A stretch of 64,000 nucleotides of DNA from assembly GCF_001591805.1 (NCBI RefSeq), contig NZ_BCVP01000007.1, forward strand, positions 1-64,000, given 5' to 3'. The notes beneath the pieces are model-generated. The model was not told where the DNA came from, did not search any database, and saw only the letters and a list, made by a program, of their open reading frames with translations. The DNA comes from Neobacillus novalis NBRC 102450. GTDB taxonomy: Bacteria; Bacillota; Bacilli; Bacillales; Cytobacillaceae. A program made the position numbers and the translations under genes. Numbering within the stretch: position 1 is the first letter of the stretch; each line of letters opens with the position of its first letter. Positions 47,159 through 56,009 of this stretch are shown one piece after another.

Positions 47159-47218
47159 AATACTGCACCTCCATCTACAAATCAATTTCTACTTTCGTTG
47201 TTGATTAGTCTTTGTACA

Positions 47219-47247
47219 ATTCTATCTTATTTGTTTTTAAGTGTCTA
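47219..47247 (-). promoter_or_regulatory. Sigma-A-type promoter of lon-ysxC
   Basis: Minus strand: TAGACA (47242-47247), a 17-nt spacer, TAGAAT (47219-47224), about 60 nt before the lon start. Confidence 0.65.
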
Positions 47248-47255
47248 TTTTTAGG

Positions 47256-47270
47256 GTGAATCGCATTCAC
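47256..47270. promoter_or_regulatory. Palindrome upstream of the lon promoter, possible operator
   Basis: Perfect inverted repeat GTGAAT-CGC-ATTCAC, 8 bp upstream of the lon -35. It does not match the CtsR box (GGTCAAANANNGGTCAAA). The binding factor is unknown. Confidence 0.4.
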
Positions 47271-47324
47271 TTTTTCAATATAACTTTATTTTCCCCAACT
47301 AATCAGATTTCTTCCTTGGCACGA

Positions 47325-47366
47325 AAAAACTCCGGTTTGTTTGTATGAAAACAAACCGAAGTTTTT
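47325..47366 (-). terminator. Terminator after lonB
   Basis: Sixteen-nt arms 47325-47340 and 47351-47366 (aaaaactccggtttgt / acaaaccgaagttttt) pair with a single G-U; the minus-strand transcript ends in six T residues. Confidence 0.9.
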
Positions 47367-47368
47367 GA

Positions 47369-49072
47369 TTAAATCGTTTCTTTTTTTGAAAAATCAATTG
47401 AGGCGGTAATCGCTTCTTTTTTCGCGAAGTCAATCGAGGCCGGGATGGCTTCTTTTTTCGGATAGGCATTCACCAGCGCCAGTTCAAATACTTCATGTAA
47501 ACGGGTAACTGGAACTATCTGGATGCCATCAATTTCATTCAAGATGGTTTGCATATTTTCTTCCGGAATGATCACTATTTTGGCGCCTGCCTTTCGTGCC
47601 GCCTTCACCTTCGGATAAACGCCGCCGATTGGTTTGACATTTCCATGGATACTGATTTCCCCCGTCATTGCTACCGTGTTATCAATTGGGATTTTATAAA
47701 TGGCCGAATAAATCCCTGTCGCCATCGCAATTCCCGCTGATGGGCCGTCTATCGGAACCCCGCCTGGAAAATTAACGTGGATATCATAATCGTTTGCCGG
47801 CACACCCATCGAGCGTAAAACGGTAATGACATTTTCAATTGACCCGCGCGCCATGCTTTTTCGACGAATCGATTTCCCCTGACCGCCAATGCTTTCTTCC
47901 TCGACGATACCAGTAATATTGATGGATCCCTTATCCTTGGCCGGGATTACGGTCACTTCAATTTCGAGCAAGGCACCGGAATTCGGCCCATAAACAGCTA
48001 GTCCATTCACAAGACCCACGTGAGAAATTTCATTTATTTTTCTTTCCATCCGCGGCGTCATCTGGCTGGAATGGATCACCCACTCAATATCTTCGTCCTT
48101 GATATATGTGCGGTCTTCCGTAATGGCAAGTCCGGCAGCAATTTGAATCATATTAACCGTCTCACGGCCATTTCGCGCATATGTAGACAGCGTATTCACA
48201 CCTGTTTCATTTATTTGCAGATTTACTTTTTCAGCCGCCTTTTTTGCCACAATCACAATTTCTTCCTGTGTTAAATCCCTAAAGAACACCTCCATACAAC
48301 GGGAACGAATGGCCGGTGGAATTTCGCTGGGAGTCCTTGTAGTTGCCCCAATCAAGCGGAAGTCGGCAGGCAGGCCATTTTTAAAAATATCATGGATATG
48401 TGTTGGGATTTGATTATTTTCCTCGTGATAATAGGCACTTTCGAGGAAAACCTTGCGATCCTCTAATACTTTTAGCAGCTTGTTCATTTGAATCGGGTGC
48501 AATTCGCCAATTTCATCGATAAAAAGCACACCGCCATGCGCGTTGGTGACTGCTCCCTGTTTCGGCTGTGGAATCCCCGCTTGCCCCATCGCTCCTGCCC
48601 CTTGATAAATCGGGTCATGAACAGAGCCAATTAACGGGTCGGCAATCCCTCTTTCATCGAATCGTGCGGTTGTCGCGTCTAATTCGATAAAAACAGAGGC
48701 GGGTTTAAAGGGTGATTTCTGATTCTTTTTTGCTTCTTCTAATACAAGGCGGGCAGCTGCTGTTTTCCCGATGCCCGGCGGTCCATAAATAATTACATGC
48801 TGTGGATTCGGTCCGCATAGCGCTGCTTTTAATGATTTGATGCCATCCTCTTGACCTACAATATCCTTAAAGCTTGTAGGGCGAACTTTCTCTGCTAATG
48901 GTTCAGTTAATGAAATCGATCTCATTTTGCGAAGCTGCTCCATTTCCTTACGGGATTCCCGATCAATGGATACTTTTTGCGTCCGCTGGTTTCTTAGCAT
49001 ATTCCAAAAATACAGCCCAATAATAACTCCGAAAAATAGCTGTATAAATAAGGCAATCCCCGTCCAACTCAT
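47369..49072 (-). CDS. lonB: Lon-like protease LonB with repetitive C-terminal tail
   Basis: Membrane-associated AAA+ protease; in B. subtilis it is forespore-expressed. The 567-aa protein has an N-terminal membrane helix (about 4-24), Walker A YGPPGIGKTA near 95-104, and a Lon-type protease domain with Ser in PIDGPSAGIAMATG near 440 and Lys in GVYPKVKAARKAG. The last ~35 residues contain a threefold 12-residue repeat (KKEAIPASIDFA / KKEAITASIDFS / KKETI) encoded by a 36-bp DNA repeat; this tail accounts for the excess over the usual ~552 aa. Confidence 0.94.
   Translation of the reverse strand: MSWTGIALFIQLFFGVIIGLYFWNMLRNQRTQKVSIDRESRKEMEQLRKMRSISLTEPLAEKVRPTSFKDIVGQEDGIKSLKAALCGPNPQHVIIYGPPGIGKTAAARLVLEEAKKNQKSPFKPASVFIELDATTARFDERGIADPLIGSVHDPIYQGAGAMGQAGIPQPKQGAVTNAHGGVLFIDEIGELHPIQMNKLLKVLEDRKVFLESAYYHEENNQIPTHIHDIFKNGLPADFRLIGATTRTPSEIPPAIRSRCMEVFFRDLTQEEIVIVAKKAAEKVNLQINETGVNTLSTYARNGRETVNMIQIAAGLAITEDRTYIKDEDIEWVIHSSQMTPRMERKINEISHVGLVNGLAVYGPNSGALLEIEVTVIPAKDKGSINITGIVEEESIGGQGKSIRRKSMARGSIENVITVLRSMGVPANDYDIHVNFPGGVPIDGPSAGIAMATGIYSAIYKIPIDNTVAMTGEISIHGNVKPIGGVYPKVKAARKAGAKIVIIPEENMQTILNEIDGIQIVPVTRLHEVFELALVNAYPKKEAIPASIDFAKKEAITASIDFSKKETI
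47375..47460. repeat. 36-bp tandem repeat within the lonB 3' end
   Basis: The motif g(c/t)ttctttttt recurs at 47376, 47412 and 47448, a 36-bp period over about 86 bp. It stays in frame and encodes the C-terminal LonB tail repeats. Confidence 0.85.
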
Positions 49073-49216
49073 ACATTTCCCTCCTGCACTTCTTACTCAA
49101 TATATATTAATAAGTATTTCCTGCAGATTGGCGGAATAAACCACAAAATGTAAAACAAATTCCGTCGGGGGAATTGGGTTCTGGGTGTTTTTACTACATT
49201 ATGGGTAACTTTCTGG

Positions 49217-49525
49217 TGGGTTTTAGTGAGGATTTTCTTGTTTGGCTACTTTTCGAAGGGTTTTGGCTATTTTTTAAGTGGTTTTGGCTATTTTTTAAGT
49301 GGTTTTGGCTAATTTTCAAGGGGTTTTGGCTAATTATACATTTATTGGAAAAATAAATGCGCGTTTTCATGTGGGTTTGTCTATTTTCCAAAGGGCTTTG
49401 TCTATTTTTTGACTGGTTTTGTCTATTTTCCAAAGGGTTTTGTCTATTTTCCAAGGGGTTTTGTCTATTTAGACATTTAATGGAAAAAAACGCATTTTCA
49501 TGTGGGTTTTGTCTATTTAGACACT
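49217..49525. repeat. Two-block 21-bp tandem array in the clpX-lonB gap
   Basis: Block A has 21-bp units at 49238, 49259, 49280, 49301 and 49322 of the form ggttttggctattttttaag, with a decayed unit at 49217. Block B has units at 49373, 49394, 49415, 49436 and 49457 of the form ggttttgtctattttccaag, plus a lone unit at 49505. The spacers after each block (49343-49372 and 49478-49504) also match each other (attttcatgtg ends), so a higher-order unit has been duplicated. The final units carry a GTCTATTTAGAC palindrome. The array fills most of the 510-nt gap 49073-49582. Confidence 0.9.
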
Positions 49526-49543
49526 TCCTAGAAAAAACCATAC

Positions 49544-49573
49544 AAAAAAAAGACCCAGCCAATAGACCAGGTC
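49544..49573 (-). terminator. Terminator after clpX
   Basis: Nine-bp arms 49552-49560 and 49565-49573 pair with some G-U wobbles; eight T residues follow on the minus strand (49544-49551). Confidence 0.8.
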
Positions 49574-49582
49574 CTGTACAGA

Positions 49583-50839
49583 TTAAGCTGATTTTTCTTC
49601 GATAACGGTTCCGTCTTCCAAAACAAGCTTCGGAATACTGTTTTCGATTACGGTATCCTTTGTAATGATACACTTTGAAATATCATCGCGTGATGGAAGG
49701 TCGAACATGACATCAAGCATGATTCCTTCAATAATTGAACGTAGACCACGGGCACCCGTTTTGCGTTCAATTGCTTTTTTAGCGATTTCAGTCAATGCGT
49801 CTTCTTCAAACTCCAGCTCAACATTATCGATTTCAAGCATTTTTTGATATTGTTTAACAAGCGCATTTTTTGGCTTTGTTAAAATTTCAATTAATGCCGC
49901 TTCGTCTAGCTGCTCAAGGCTGGCAATAACCGGAAGACGACCGATAAACTCTGGAATTAAGCCAAAACGGAGTAAATCCTCAGGCAATACCTTTGAAAGA
50001 AGCTCTTTTTGGCCAATTTCCTGTTGCTTTGGACCAGAACCAAAACCAATTACTTTTTGGCCTAAGCGGCGCTTGATAATCGGCTCAATCCCGTCAAATG
50101 CACCACCGCAAATAAATAAAATATTCGTTGTGTCGATTTGGATAAATTCTTGATGCGGGTGTTTTCTGCCCCCTTGTGGCGGTACACTTGCCACTGTGCC
50201 TTCAAGAATTTTTAATAATGCCTGCTGAACGCCTTCACCGGAAACATCCCTTGTAATTGAAGGATTTTCAGATTTTCGGGCAATTTTATCAATTTCATCA
50301 ATATAAATAATCCCTTTTTCTGCTTTTTCCACATCATAATCAGCCGCTTGAATCAATTTTAATAAAATGTTTTCAACGTCTTCGCCGACATAGCCTGCTT
50401 CAGTAAGTGATGTAGCATCAGCGATTGCGAATGGTACATTCAAAATACGCGCCAATGTTTGCGCCAATAAAGTCTTCCCACTACCTGTTGGTCCAATCAT
50501 ACAAATATTACTCTTTGAAAGCTCAACGTCATCAATTTTGCTGTTGGAATTGATGCGCTTGTAGTGGTTGTAGACCGCAACAGACAGCGATTTTTTCGCC
50601 TGATCCTGGCCGATAACATATTCATTGAGAATTTCACAGATTTCTTTTGGTTTTGGAACATCTTTAAATTCTACTTCTTCTTCTGTCCCTAGTTCTTCCT
50701 CAACAATTTCTGTGCAAAGCTCGATACATTCATCACAGATATAAACGCCCGGCCCTGCAACTAATTTCCGAACTTGATCTTGTGTTTTTCCACAGAAAGA
50801 ACACTTTAATTGTCCTTTTTCATCATTAAATTTAAACAA
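49583..50839 (-). CDS. clpX: ATP-dependent Clp protease ATP-binding subunit ClpX
   Basis: AAA+ unfoldase partner of ClpP. The protein has the N-terminal zinc domain ([10 protein letters not shown]...[10 protein letters not shown]), Walker [12 protein letters not shown] near 115, and an IGF-type ClpP-docking loop (KVIGFGS). I set the start at TTG 50837-50839 ([13 protein letters not shown]), preceded by AAGGGGTG, matching B. subtilis; the GTG three codons upstream lies in the ribosome site. Own terminator, so likely monocistronic. Confidence 0.96.
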   Translation of the reverse strand: MFKFNDEKGQLKCSFCGKTQDQVRKLVAGPGVYICDECIELCTEIVEEELGTEEEVEFKDVPKPKEICEILNEYVIGQDQAKKSLSVAVYNHYKRINSNSKIDDVELSKSNICMIGPTGSGKTLLAQTLARILNVPFAIADATSLTEAGYVGEDVENILLKLIQAADYDVEKAEKGIIYIDEIDKIARKSENPSITRDVSGEGVQQALLKILEGTVASVPPQGGRKHPHQEFIQIDTTNILFICGGAFDGIEPIIKRRLGQKVIGFGSGPKQQEIGQKELLSKVLPEDLLRFGLIPEFIGRLPVIASLEQLDEAALIEILTKPKNALVKQYQKMLEIDNVELEFEEDALTEIAKKAIERKTGARGLRSIIEGIMLDVMFDLPSRDDISKCIITKDTVIENSIPKLVLEDGTVIEEKSA

Positions 50840-50939
50840 ACCTTTCACCCCTTAAAACATGTTAAAACCATATTTAAACCCCGAGAATTACACAAACAAA
50901 ACCGAGTTTTTATTAATTATTCAATGGTATGTATTTTGC

Positions 50940-50948
50940 ATTGTAACA
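50940..50948 (-). promoter_or_regulatory. Probable clpX promoter (extended -10)
   Basis: Minus strand TGTTACAAT, with TACAAT at 50940-50945 and the extended TGn before it; the -35 is weak. The 384-nt gap 50840-51223 otherwise holds only the tig terminator at its far end and no gene I can support. Confidence 0.45.
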
Positions 50949-51177
50949 CATGATGCCAATGGACTGGAAATAAAAAGCTTACACGATTATGTTTTCTTTT
51001 TTTTATTTTGTTTGTGCAACTCAATTAAAAAACTATGTACTCATTAATCTTAACCATTATATTTAAAAATAAATCTTAAAGCCGTATGGAAATTATTTAT
51101 TCGCCTTTGAGGGAACGTTTTCCTGCTTGTTAAAAAGGTTTCCCTCTCCTTATTATAATATGTAATTTGAAAAATGT

Positions 51178-51208
51178 ATAAAACAAGGCACGATTAAAAT
51201 CGCGCCCT
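51178..51208 (-). terminator. Terminator after tig
   Basis: Arms 51185-51195 and 51198-51208 (aaggcacgatt / aatcgcgccct) pair with wobbles; the minus-strand transcript continues GTTTTATACATTTTT. Confidence 0.7.
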
Positions 51209-51223
51209 GCCATATTGATCTAA

Positions 51224-52501
51224 TTATTTCTTGTTTTCAACAAGAAAGTCTATTGCTTTTTTAAGTTGAAGGTCTGCTTTAATACCTTCTAAACCGCCAA
51301 GTGCTTGTTTAATGTTGTCAACAGTCATGTTGTACATGCCAGCCATTTTCTCAAGCTCGGAGTTTACCTCTTCGTCAGATACTTCAAGGTTTTCCGCTTT
51401 AGCAATCGCTTCTAATGTTAAGTTGATTTTCACGCGATTTACAGCTTCTTCCTTCATTTGCTCACGTAAGGCTTTTTCGTCTTGACCTGAGAATTGGAAG
51501 TATAGCTCAAGGTTCATACCTTGCATTTGTAAGCGTTGTTCGAATTCTTGAAGCATACGGTTAACTTCTGTTTCAACCATTACTTCTGGAACTTCTACTT
51601 CAGCGTTTGCTGCAGCTGACTCAACAACTGTATCGCGAAGGTGGTGCTCTGCTTCATGCTTTTTGCCGTCTTCTAAACGAGTTCTGATTTTTTCTTTAAG
51701 CGCATCTAATGTTTCAACTTCTTCGTCAACATCTTTTGCAAACTCGTCATCTAATTCTGGAAGTTCTTTTCCTTTAATTTCATGAACGGTTACTTTGAAA
51801 ACTGCTGGCTTACCAGCAAGTTCAGCCGCATGGTATTCTTCAGGGAATGTTACTTCCACGTCTTTAGATTCGCCAGCTGCTACACCTACAAGCTGCTCTT
51901 CAAAGCCAGGGATGAAAGAACCTGAACCTAGTTCTAATGTGTGGTTCTCAGCTTGTCCGCCTTCGAATGCTTCGCCATTAACGAATCCTTCAAAATCAAG
52001 AACTACTGTATCACCATTTTCGGCAGTGCCTTCTTCTTTAATAACAAGCTCTGCTTGACGCTCTTGAAGAGTTTTTAATTCGTTAGCTACATCTTCTTCG
52101 GTAACAGTTGTATCGAATGCTTCTACTTCAATACCTTTGTATTCGCCTAATTTCACTTCAGGCTTAACCTGAACAGTTGCTTTAAAGATAAGCTCTTTGC
52201 CTTTTTCCATTTGCTCGATGTCGATATCAGGACGGTCTACAGGCTCGATCCCTGTTTCGTCAATTGCATTTCCATATGCTTCAGGAAGAAGAATATCTAA
52301 TGCATCCTGATAAAGCGATTCTACACCAAAGCGTTTTTCAAACATTCCGCGAGGCATTTTCCCCTTACGAAAGCCTGGAACACTTACTTGCTTAACAACC
52401 TTTTGGAATGCCGCGTCTAGACCTTCGCTAACTTTGTCGGCACTTACTTCAACTGTAAGAACGCCGCGGTTTCCTTCTAACTTTTCCCATTTTGCTGTCA
52501 T
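51224..52501 (-). CDS. tig: Trigger factor (ribosome-associated chaperone/PPIase)
   Basis: Binds nascent chains at the ribosome exit. The 425-aa protein has the ribosome-binding signature [18 protein letters not shown] near 42-59, a FKBP-type PPIase domain (about 160-245, [21 protein letters not shown]), and helical chaperone arms to the C-terminus. Length and start ([13 protein letters not shown]) match B. subtilis. Confidence 0.97.
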   Translation of the reverse strand: MTAKWEKLEGNRGVLTVEVSADKVSEGLDAAFQKVVKQVSVPGFRKGKMPRGMFEKRFGVESLYQDALDILLPEAYGNAIDETGIEPVDRPDIDIEQMEKGKELIFKATVQVKPEVKLGEYKGIEVEAFDTTVTEEDVANELKTLQERQAELVIKEEGTAENGDTVVLDFEGFVNGEAFEGGQAENHTLELGSGSFIPGFEEQLVGVAAGESKDVEVTFPEEYHAAELAGKPAVFKVTVHEIKGKELPELDDEFAKDVDEEVETLDALKEKIRTRLEDGKKHEAEHHLRDTVVESAAANAEVEVPEVMVETEVNRMLQEFEQRLQMQGMNLELYFQFSGQDEKALREQMKEEAVNRVKINLTLEAIAKAENLEVSDEEVNSELEKMAGMYNMTVDNIKQALGGLEGIKADLQLKKAIDFLVENKK

Positions 52502-52633
52502 ACCTATTTTCCCTCCAACAATCTATTCTCATATCATTCGTAACGAATTAGAGTAGGAAAATGTCTTGTTCATCAAGCCATTTTTCCATTTTTTTAAATG
52601 TAAAATATATTTTTTACACAATGCAACCCCTAC

Positions 52634-52661
52634 ATTATATCATAGGTTTGTTTTCTTTCAA
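52634..52661 (-). promoter_or_regulatory. Sigma-A promoter of tig
   Basis: Minus strand: TTGAAA (52656-52661), 16-nt spacer, TATAAT (52634-52639) with extended TGA before it. A long leader of about 130 nt follows before tig. Confidence 0.7.
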
Positions 52662-52670
52662 CAGCAAAGG

Positions 52671-53696
52671 CTATATATTAGGATAAGAAATTTTCTCGAT
52701 TTCCTCTATTTTAACAACCGCCTGCCCTATTTCTTTTGGGTGAACAGAGTATTCCTTCGCCATTTCTCCTATTTTCGGTTCCAAACCAAGGTATTCTTCT
52801 GCAAGTAATTGAAAAGCACCAGCCCATGCAGCGGGGCTTTCCGGTTCTAGCGTGAAAGGATAGCTAATAAAAAAAATCCGCTCTACCATTCCGATGGTAT
52901 TGTCAAATAGAACCGGATTATTACTTTCTAAGTGAATTTCTAATAATTGCTTTACTTCTTTCATCCTGGGCTGTACCCTTACTTCCGGCAGTTTAGCAGG
53001 AATTACTTTTTCCTCCAGCGAGAATTTCCTGACCACTAGTTCTTTATCGATTTCCTGCTCTTTTAACAGTGTTAACAGGATCGTTTTGAGAAAGGGATGG
53101 CCATTGTCAGATTTTAAATAATTGGTAATTTCCGGGACATATGGGCGGATATTCTTCTCCGCCAAACCGGAAATAAGGAGCATTTGTTCATTTAAATTAT
53201 TGTTTTCTAATAGATTTAACTTATTGAGATTACTTTCCTCTGGTTCTTCTTCACTGCCATCTTGAAGATGATTATCGGCCATCCGCTTGCTAAATTGGAG
53301 GATGGTTAAAAAATGGTCATGTTTATCCGGTGGAATCTCCTTTTCTTCTAATAAAACCTCAATCGTTTCAACAATTTCCTGGTATTCATGCAGTTGCATG
53401 AGGACGGTTAAATATAAATCCACCATTTGGAAATAGTCGCCAATACCTTTTAACAGCATTTCATTCGCAAGTTTTTTTGCTTTTTTAAAAGAACCTGCTT
53501 CAAAATAGGCAAGCACGAGTCCGACTAAAATGTCATCATTATCAGGATCCAGCACTTTAGCTTCTTCCAAAAGCGTAATCGCTTCGTTAAATTTTTTATT
53601 ATGCAGGCTCTCTAAACCCTTATCTGTTAATCTCTTTTCCATTCCTGGGAAAAAGATCAGATTGTCGATTCTTTTGGCTTGCTGCCTTTTTTTCAT
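52671..53696 (-). CDS. ysoA: TPR-repeat protein YsoA
   Basis: A 341-aa soluble helical protein with TPR-like repeats in its N-terminal half (GLESLHNKKFNEAITLLEEAKVLDPDNDDILVGLVLAYFEAGSF... split across about 28-75). Its place directly upstream of tig fits B. subtilis ysoA; the C-terminal half (DUF3196-like region, with ITNYLKSDNGHPFLKTILLTLL) is also typical. No catalytic motif; function unknown, probably protein-protein binding. Confidence 0.88.
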   Translation of the reverse strand: MKKRQQAKRIDNLIFFPGMEKRLTDKGLESLHNKKFNEAITLLEEAKVLDPDNDDILVGLVLAYFEAGSFKKAKKLANEMLLKGIGDYFQMVDLYLTVLMQLHEYQEIVETIEVLLEEKEIPPDKHDHFLTILQFSKRMADNHLQDGSEEEPEESNLNKLNLLENNNLNEQMLLISGLAEKNIRPYVPEITNYLKSDNGHPFLKTILLTLLKEQEIDKELVVRKFSLEEKVIPAKLPEVRVQPRMKEVKQLLEIHLESNNPVLFDNTIGMVERIFFISYPFTLEPESPAAWAGAFQLLAEEYLGLEPKIGEMAKEYSVHPKEIGQAVVKIEEIEKISYPNI

Positions 53697-53750
53697 AAAA
53701 ATCCGCCCTTTGGCTTGTCGTTGAAAAATAGTTTAGCATAAATGGAACAT

Positions 53751-53777
53751 AAAAAAAACTCACTATAAAAGTGAGTT
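53751..53777 (-). terminator. Terminator after the tRNA-Arg gene
   Basis: Seven-bp arms aactcac (53757-53763) and gtgagtt (53771-53777), then a run of T residues on the minus strand (53751-53758). It lies 21 nt past the tRNA 3' end. Confidence 0.85.
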
Positions 53778-53798
53778 AAATGTTTTTGGTATGTAGTA

Positions 53799-53875
53799 TG
53801 GCGTCCCAGGAGAGATTCGAACTCCCGACCGTACGCTTAGAAGGCGTATGCTCTATCCGGCTGAGCTACTGGGAC
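53799..53875 (-). tRNA. tRNA-Arg (anticodon TCT)
   Basis: The minus strand folds into a full cloverleaf: acceptor GTCCCAG/CTGGGAC with discriminator G, D-stem GCTC/GAGC, anticodon stem TACGC/GCGTA with loop CTTCTAA (anticodon TCT, reading AGA), T-stem GGGAG/CTCTC with TTCGAAT loop, and an encoded CCA (53799-53801). It stands alone between ysoA and ysnB. No integrase or direct repeats beside it suggest use as an attachment site. Confidence 0.97.
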
Positions 53876-53982
53876 GTAATGATGTAATCAACGACAAGAT
53901 TTATTATATTACCCTAGTATTAAAAAGTCAACAGGTTTTTTTGTGATTTTTTAAAAGAAGTAGGGGGAAGCGATTTCCCCCA

Positions 53983-54501
53983 TCACTTTGGTAACACAAA
54001 TTCTCGCGCCAATTCCGTCATTTCCCGCCCATTCGCTTCAAATACGGACATTTTTATTTTTTCCCCAAGCAAATCAAGGATCACATATGTTTTTTCGATA
54101 CGCTCACGCGGCATACGGATGCTCCCTGGATTTAAAAATAAGGTACCATCGATTACTTCCGCCCCGAGCACATGCGAGTGCCCAAAGCAGACGATATCGG
54201 CTTTTACTTCCTGGGCCTTATATTTTAACTTCATCAGCGAAGATTTTACAGAATAGCGATGTCCATGTGTAACCAGGAACTTACGCCCCGCAACCTCAGA
54301 TATTGTCTCCAATGGAAATCCTCCGCCGAAGTCACAATTTCCCAAGACCGTTAAAAAATCAGAAATTGCTTGATCGTCCGGTGACAGCTCTGAATCACCG
54401 CAATGAATCATTAATTCCACTTCGCCTTTATGGCGCTCTCTTAGGACCTCAAGCTCCTTCGTCAATCCATGGCTATCGCTGACGATTAACACCTTGCTCA
54501 T
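53983..54501 (-). CDS. ysnB: YfcE/MJ0936-family metallophosphoesterase
   Basis: A 172-aa calcineurin-like phosphodiesterase. Metal-binding motifs are present: SDSHG near 8-12, HCGDSE near 33-38, GNCD near 52-55, THGHRY near 74 and GHSHV near 106. It overlaps ysnA by 4 nt. Cellular substrate is not known from the sequence. Confidence 0.93.
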   Translation of the reverse strand: MSKVLIVSDSHGLTKELEVLRERHKGEVELMIHCGDSELSPDDQAISDFLTVLGNCDFGGGFPLETISEVAGRKFLVTHGHRYSVKSSLMKLKYKAQEVKADIVCFGHSHVLGAEVIDGTLFLNPGSIRMPRERIEKTYVILDLLGEKIKMSVFEANGREMTELAREFVLPK

Positions 54502-55109
54502 GACTGTCCGGCTCTCTCTAAAACGGAATCAAGCACCACATCCAGTTTCTTAAGCGCATTTGCACGGTGGCTGATTTTATTTTTTTCATCTGAAGATAGT
54601 TCAGCCATCGCTGCACCTTGTTCCGGCACATAGAAGACCGGATCATAGCCAAATCCATTTGAGCCTCTTCGTTCTTCAAGAATCCGGCCTTCACAGGTGC
54701 CTGACACCGTAATCGTTTCCTGCCCCGGAACGGCGACCGCTAACGCACAGTAGAAACGCGCTGTCCTCTCCACTTCCGGAACGTCTTTCAATTCGGACAG
54801 GACTTTATCGGTATTGTTTTGATCGTTTTTCGGTTCGCCCGCATAACGTGCTGAGTAGATTCCCGGCCTTCCTTCAAGTGCGTCCACCATCAGACCGGAA
54901 TCGTCACCAATCACCATTTTATTAAGTGCTTTTGAGACAGCCTCCGCTTTCAAAATCGCATTTTCCTCGAAGGTTGAACCCGTTTCTTCCACATCAGGGA
55001 TTTCCGGAAAATCAAGCAATGTCCGGACCACGATTCCCCTGCTGGCAAAAATATGCTCAAATTCCCGAGCTTTTCCTGGATTTTTAGTAGCAATAATAAC
55101 TTCTTTCAT
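54498..55109 (-). CDS. ysnA: XTP/dITP (Ham1/RdgB) pyrophosphatase
   Basis: Removes deaminated purine nucleotides (ITP, XTP) from the pool. The 203-aa protein has the family N-terminus [43 protein letters not shown] near 66-91 (split motif), and [14 protein letters not shown] near 148-161. It follows rph by 12 nt. Confidence 0.96.
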   Translation of the reverse strand: MKEVIIATKNPGKAREFEHIFASRGIVVRTLLDFPEIPDVEETGSTFEENAILKAEAVSKALNKMVIGDDSGLMVDALEGRPGIYSARYAGEPKNDQNNTDKVLSELKDVPEVERTARFYCALAVAVPGQETITVSGTCEGRILEERRGSNGFGYDPVFYVPEQGAAMAELSSDEKNKISHRANALKKLDVVLDSVLERAGQS

Positions 55110-55121
55110 CGTAATCGCCTC

Positions 55122-55877
55122 TTATTTCTTTCTTCTGCTATCGATTTTTTGGGTTATTTCCTCACCAAGGGCTGCTTTTTGTTGTTCAAATAATTCCACG
55201 ATTCCCTCTTGTGCCGCATGTAATAGTTCCTGTAGCTGATCATAGGAAAACGTTGCTTCTTCACCTGTTCCTTGCAATTCAACAAATTCGCCATTTCCAG
55301 TCATGACCACATTCATATCAACTTGAGCCTTGGAATCTTCGGCATAGTTTAAGTCTAAAACAGTTTGGCTATTTTGCAAAATTCCAACACTTGTTGCGGC
55401 TAAATAATCCGTTATTGGGAACTTTGAAAATGACTTTTTCGATGCAAATGAATTTAACGCGAGCGCCATCGCGACAAATGCACCGGTAATAGACGCTGTT
55501 CTCGTTCCACCGTCGGCTTGAATGACATCACAATCGATCCAAACTGTTTTTTCGCCAAGTGCTCCAAGATCGACAATTGCTCTCAGTGCCCGGCCAATTA
55601 AGCGCTGGATTTCCATTGTTCTTCCTGATACTTTCCCTTTAGAAGATTCACGAATGTTTCTCGTTTCTGTTGCTCGCGGGAGCATCGAGTACTCAGCAGT
55701 AATCCAGCCTTTGCCTTCCCCCCTCATAAAATGCGGAACTCGATCTTCGATGCTGGCAGTGCAGATCACCCTCGTATTTCCTACAGAAATAAGGACAGAG
55801 CCTTCAGGGTGCATTAAATAATTGGTTTCAATATGTATCGGCCGCAGCTGCAACGGCTCTCTTCCATCAACTCGCAC
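55122..55877 (-). CDS. rph: Ribonuclease PH
   Basis: Phosphorolytic 3'-5' exoribonuclease trimming tRNA 3' ends. Signature motifs include [16 protein letters not shown] near 56-71, [17 protein letters not shown] near 83-99, and [17 protein letters not shown] set the start at GTG 55875-55877 ([14 protein letters not shown]), because AAGGAGGAAA at 55884-55893 is a perfect ribosome site for it and lies inside the longer reading from TTG 55895. The resulting 251-aa protein matches the family N-terminus. Confidence 0.95.
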   Translation of the reverse strand: MRVDGREPLQLRPIHIETNYLMHPEGSVLISVGNTRVICTASIEDRVPHFMRGEGKGWITAEYSMLPRATETRNIRESSKGKVSGRTMEIQRLIGRALRAIVDLGALGEKTVWIDCDVIQADGGTRTASITGAFVAMALALNSFASKKSFSKFPITDYLAATSVGILQNSQTVLDLNYAEDSKAQVDMNVVMTGNGEFVELQGTGEEATFSYDQLQELLHAAQEGIVELFEQQKAALGEEITQKIDSRRKK

Positions 55878-55939
55878 AAAAATTTCCTCCTTCAATTGGT
55901 CTTTTTTTAAAATTGGTATTACACCAAGCAGATAATACC

Positions 55940-55973
55940 AAATAAAGAAGAGGCGGCATTCGAGCCAACCTCT
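55940..55973 (-). terminator. Terminator after gerM
   Basis: Arms 55949-55957 and 55964-55973 pair (agaggcggc / gccaacctct) with one bulge; the minus strand continues TCTTTATTT. Confidence 0.6.
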
Positions 55974-56009
55974 TTCATGGTCACTATATAGTATAACAAA
56001 AATTATTTT

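Noticed and set aside
49217-49525. CRISPR-like array
   Set aside because: Units are directly contiguous at 21 bp with no unique spacers, and no cas genes are present.
49194-49673. Minus-strand frame of 159 codons and a plus-strand frame (49174-49356) across the 21-bp array
   Set aside because: Their openness follows from a 21-bp period lacking stops; the minus frame starts inside clpX out of frame and neither has a ribosome site.
50859-51047. 62-codon plus-strand frame upstream of clpX
   Set aside because: No ribosome site, cysteine/phenylalanine-rich random-like composition, and it overlaps the clpX promoter on the other strand.
53799-53875. tRNA-Arg as an integration site
   Set aside because: No integrase, no repeated tRNA 3' end and conserved neighbours on both sides.
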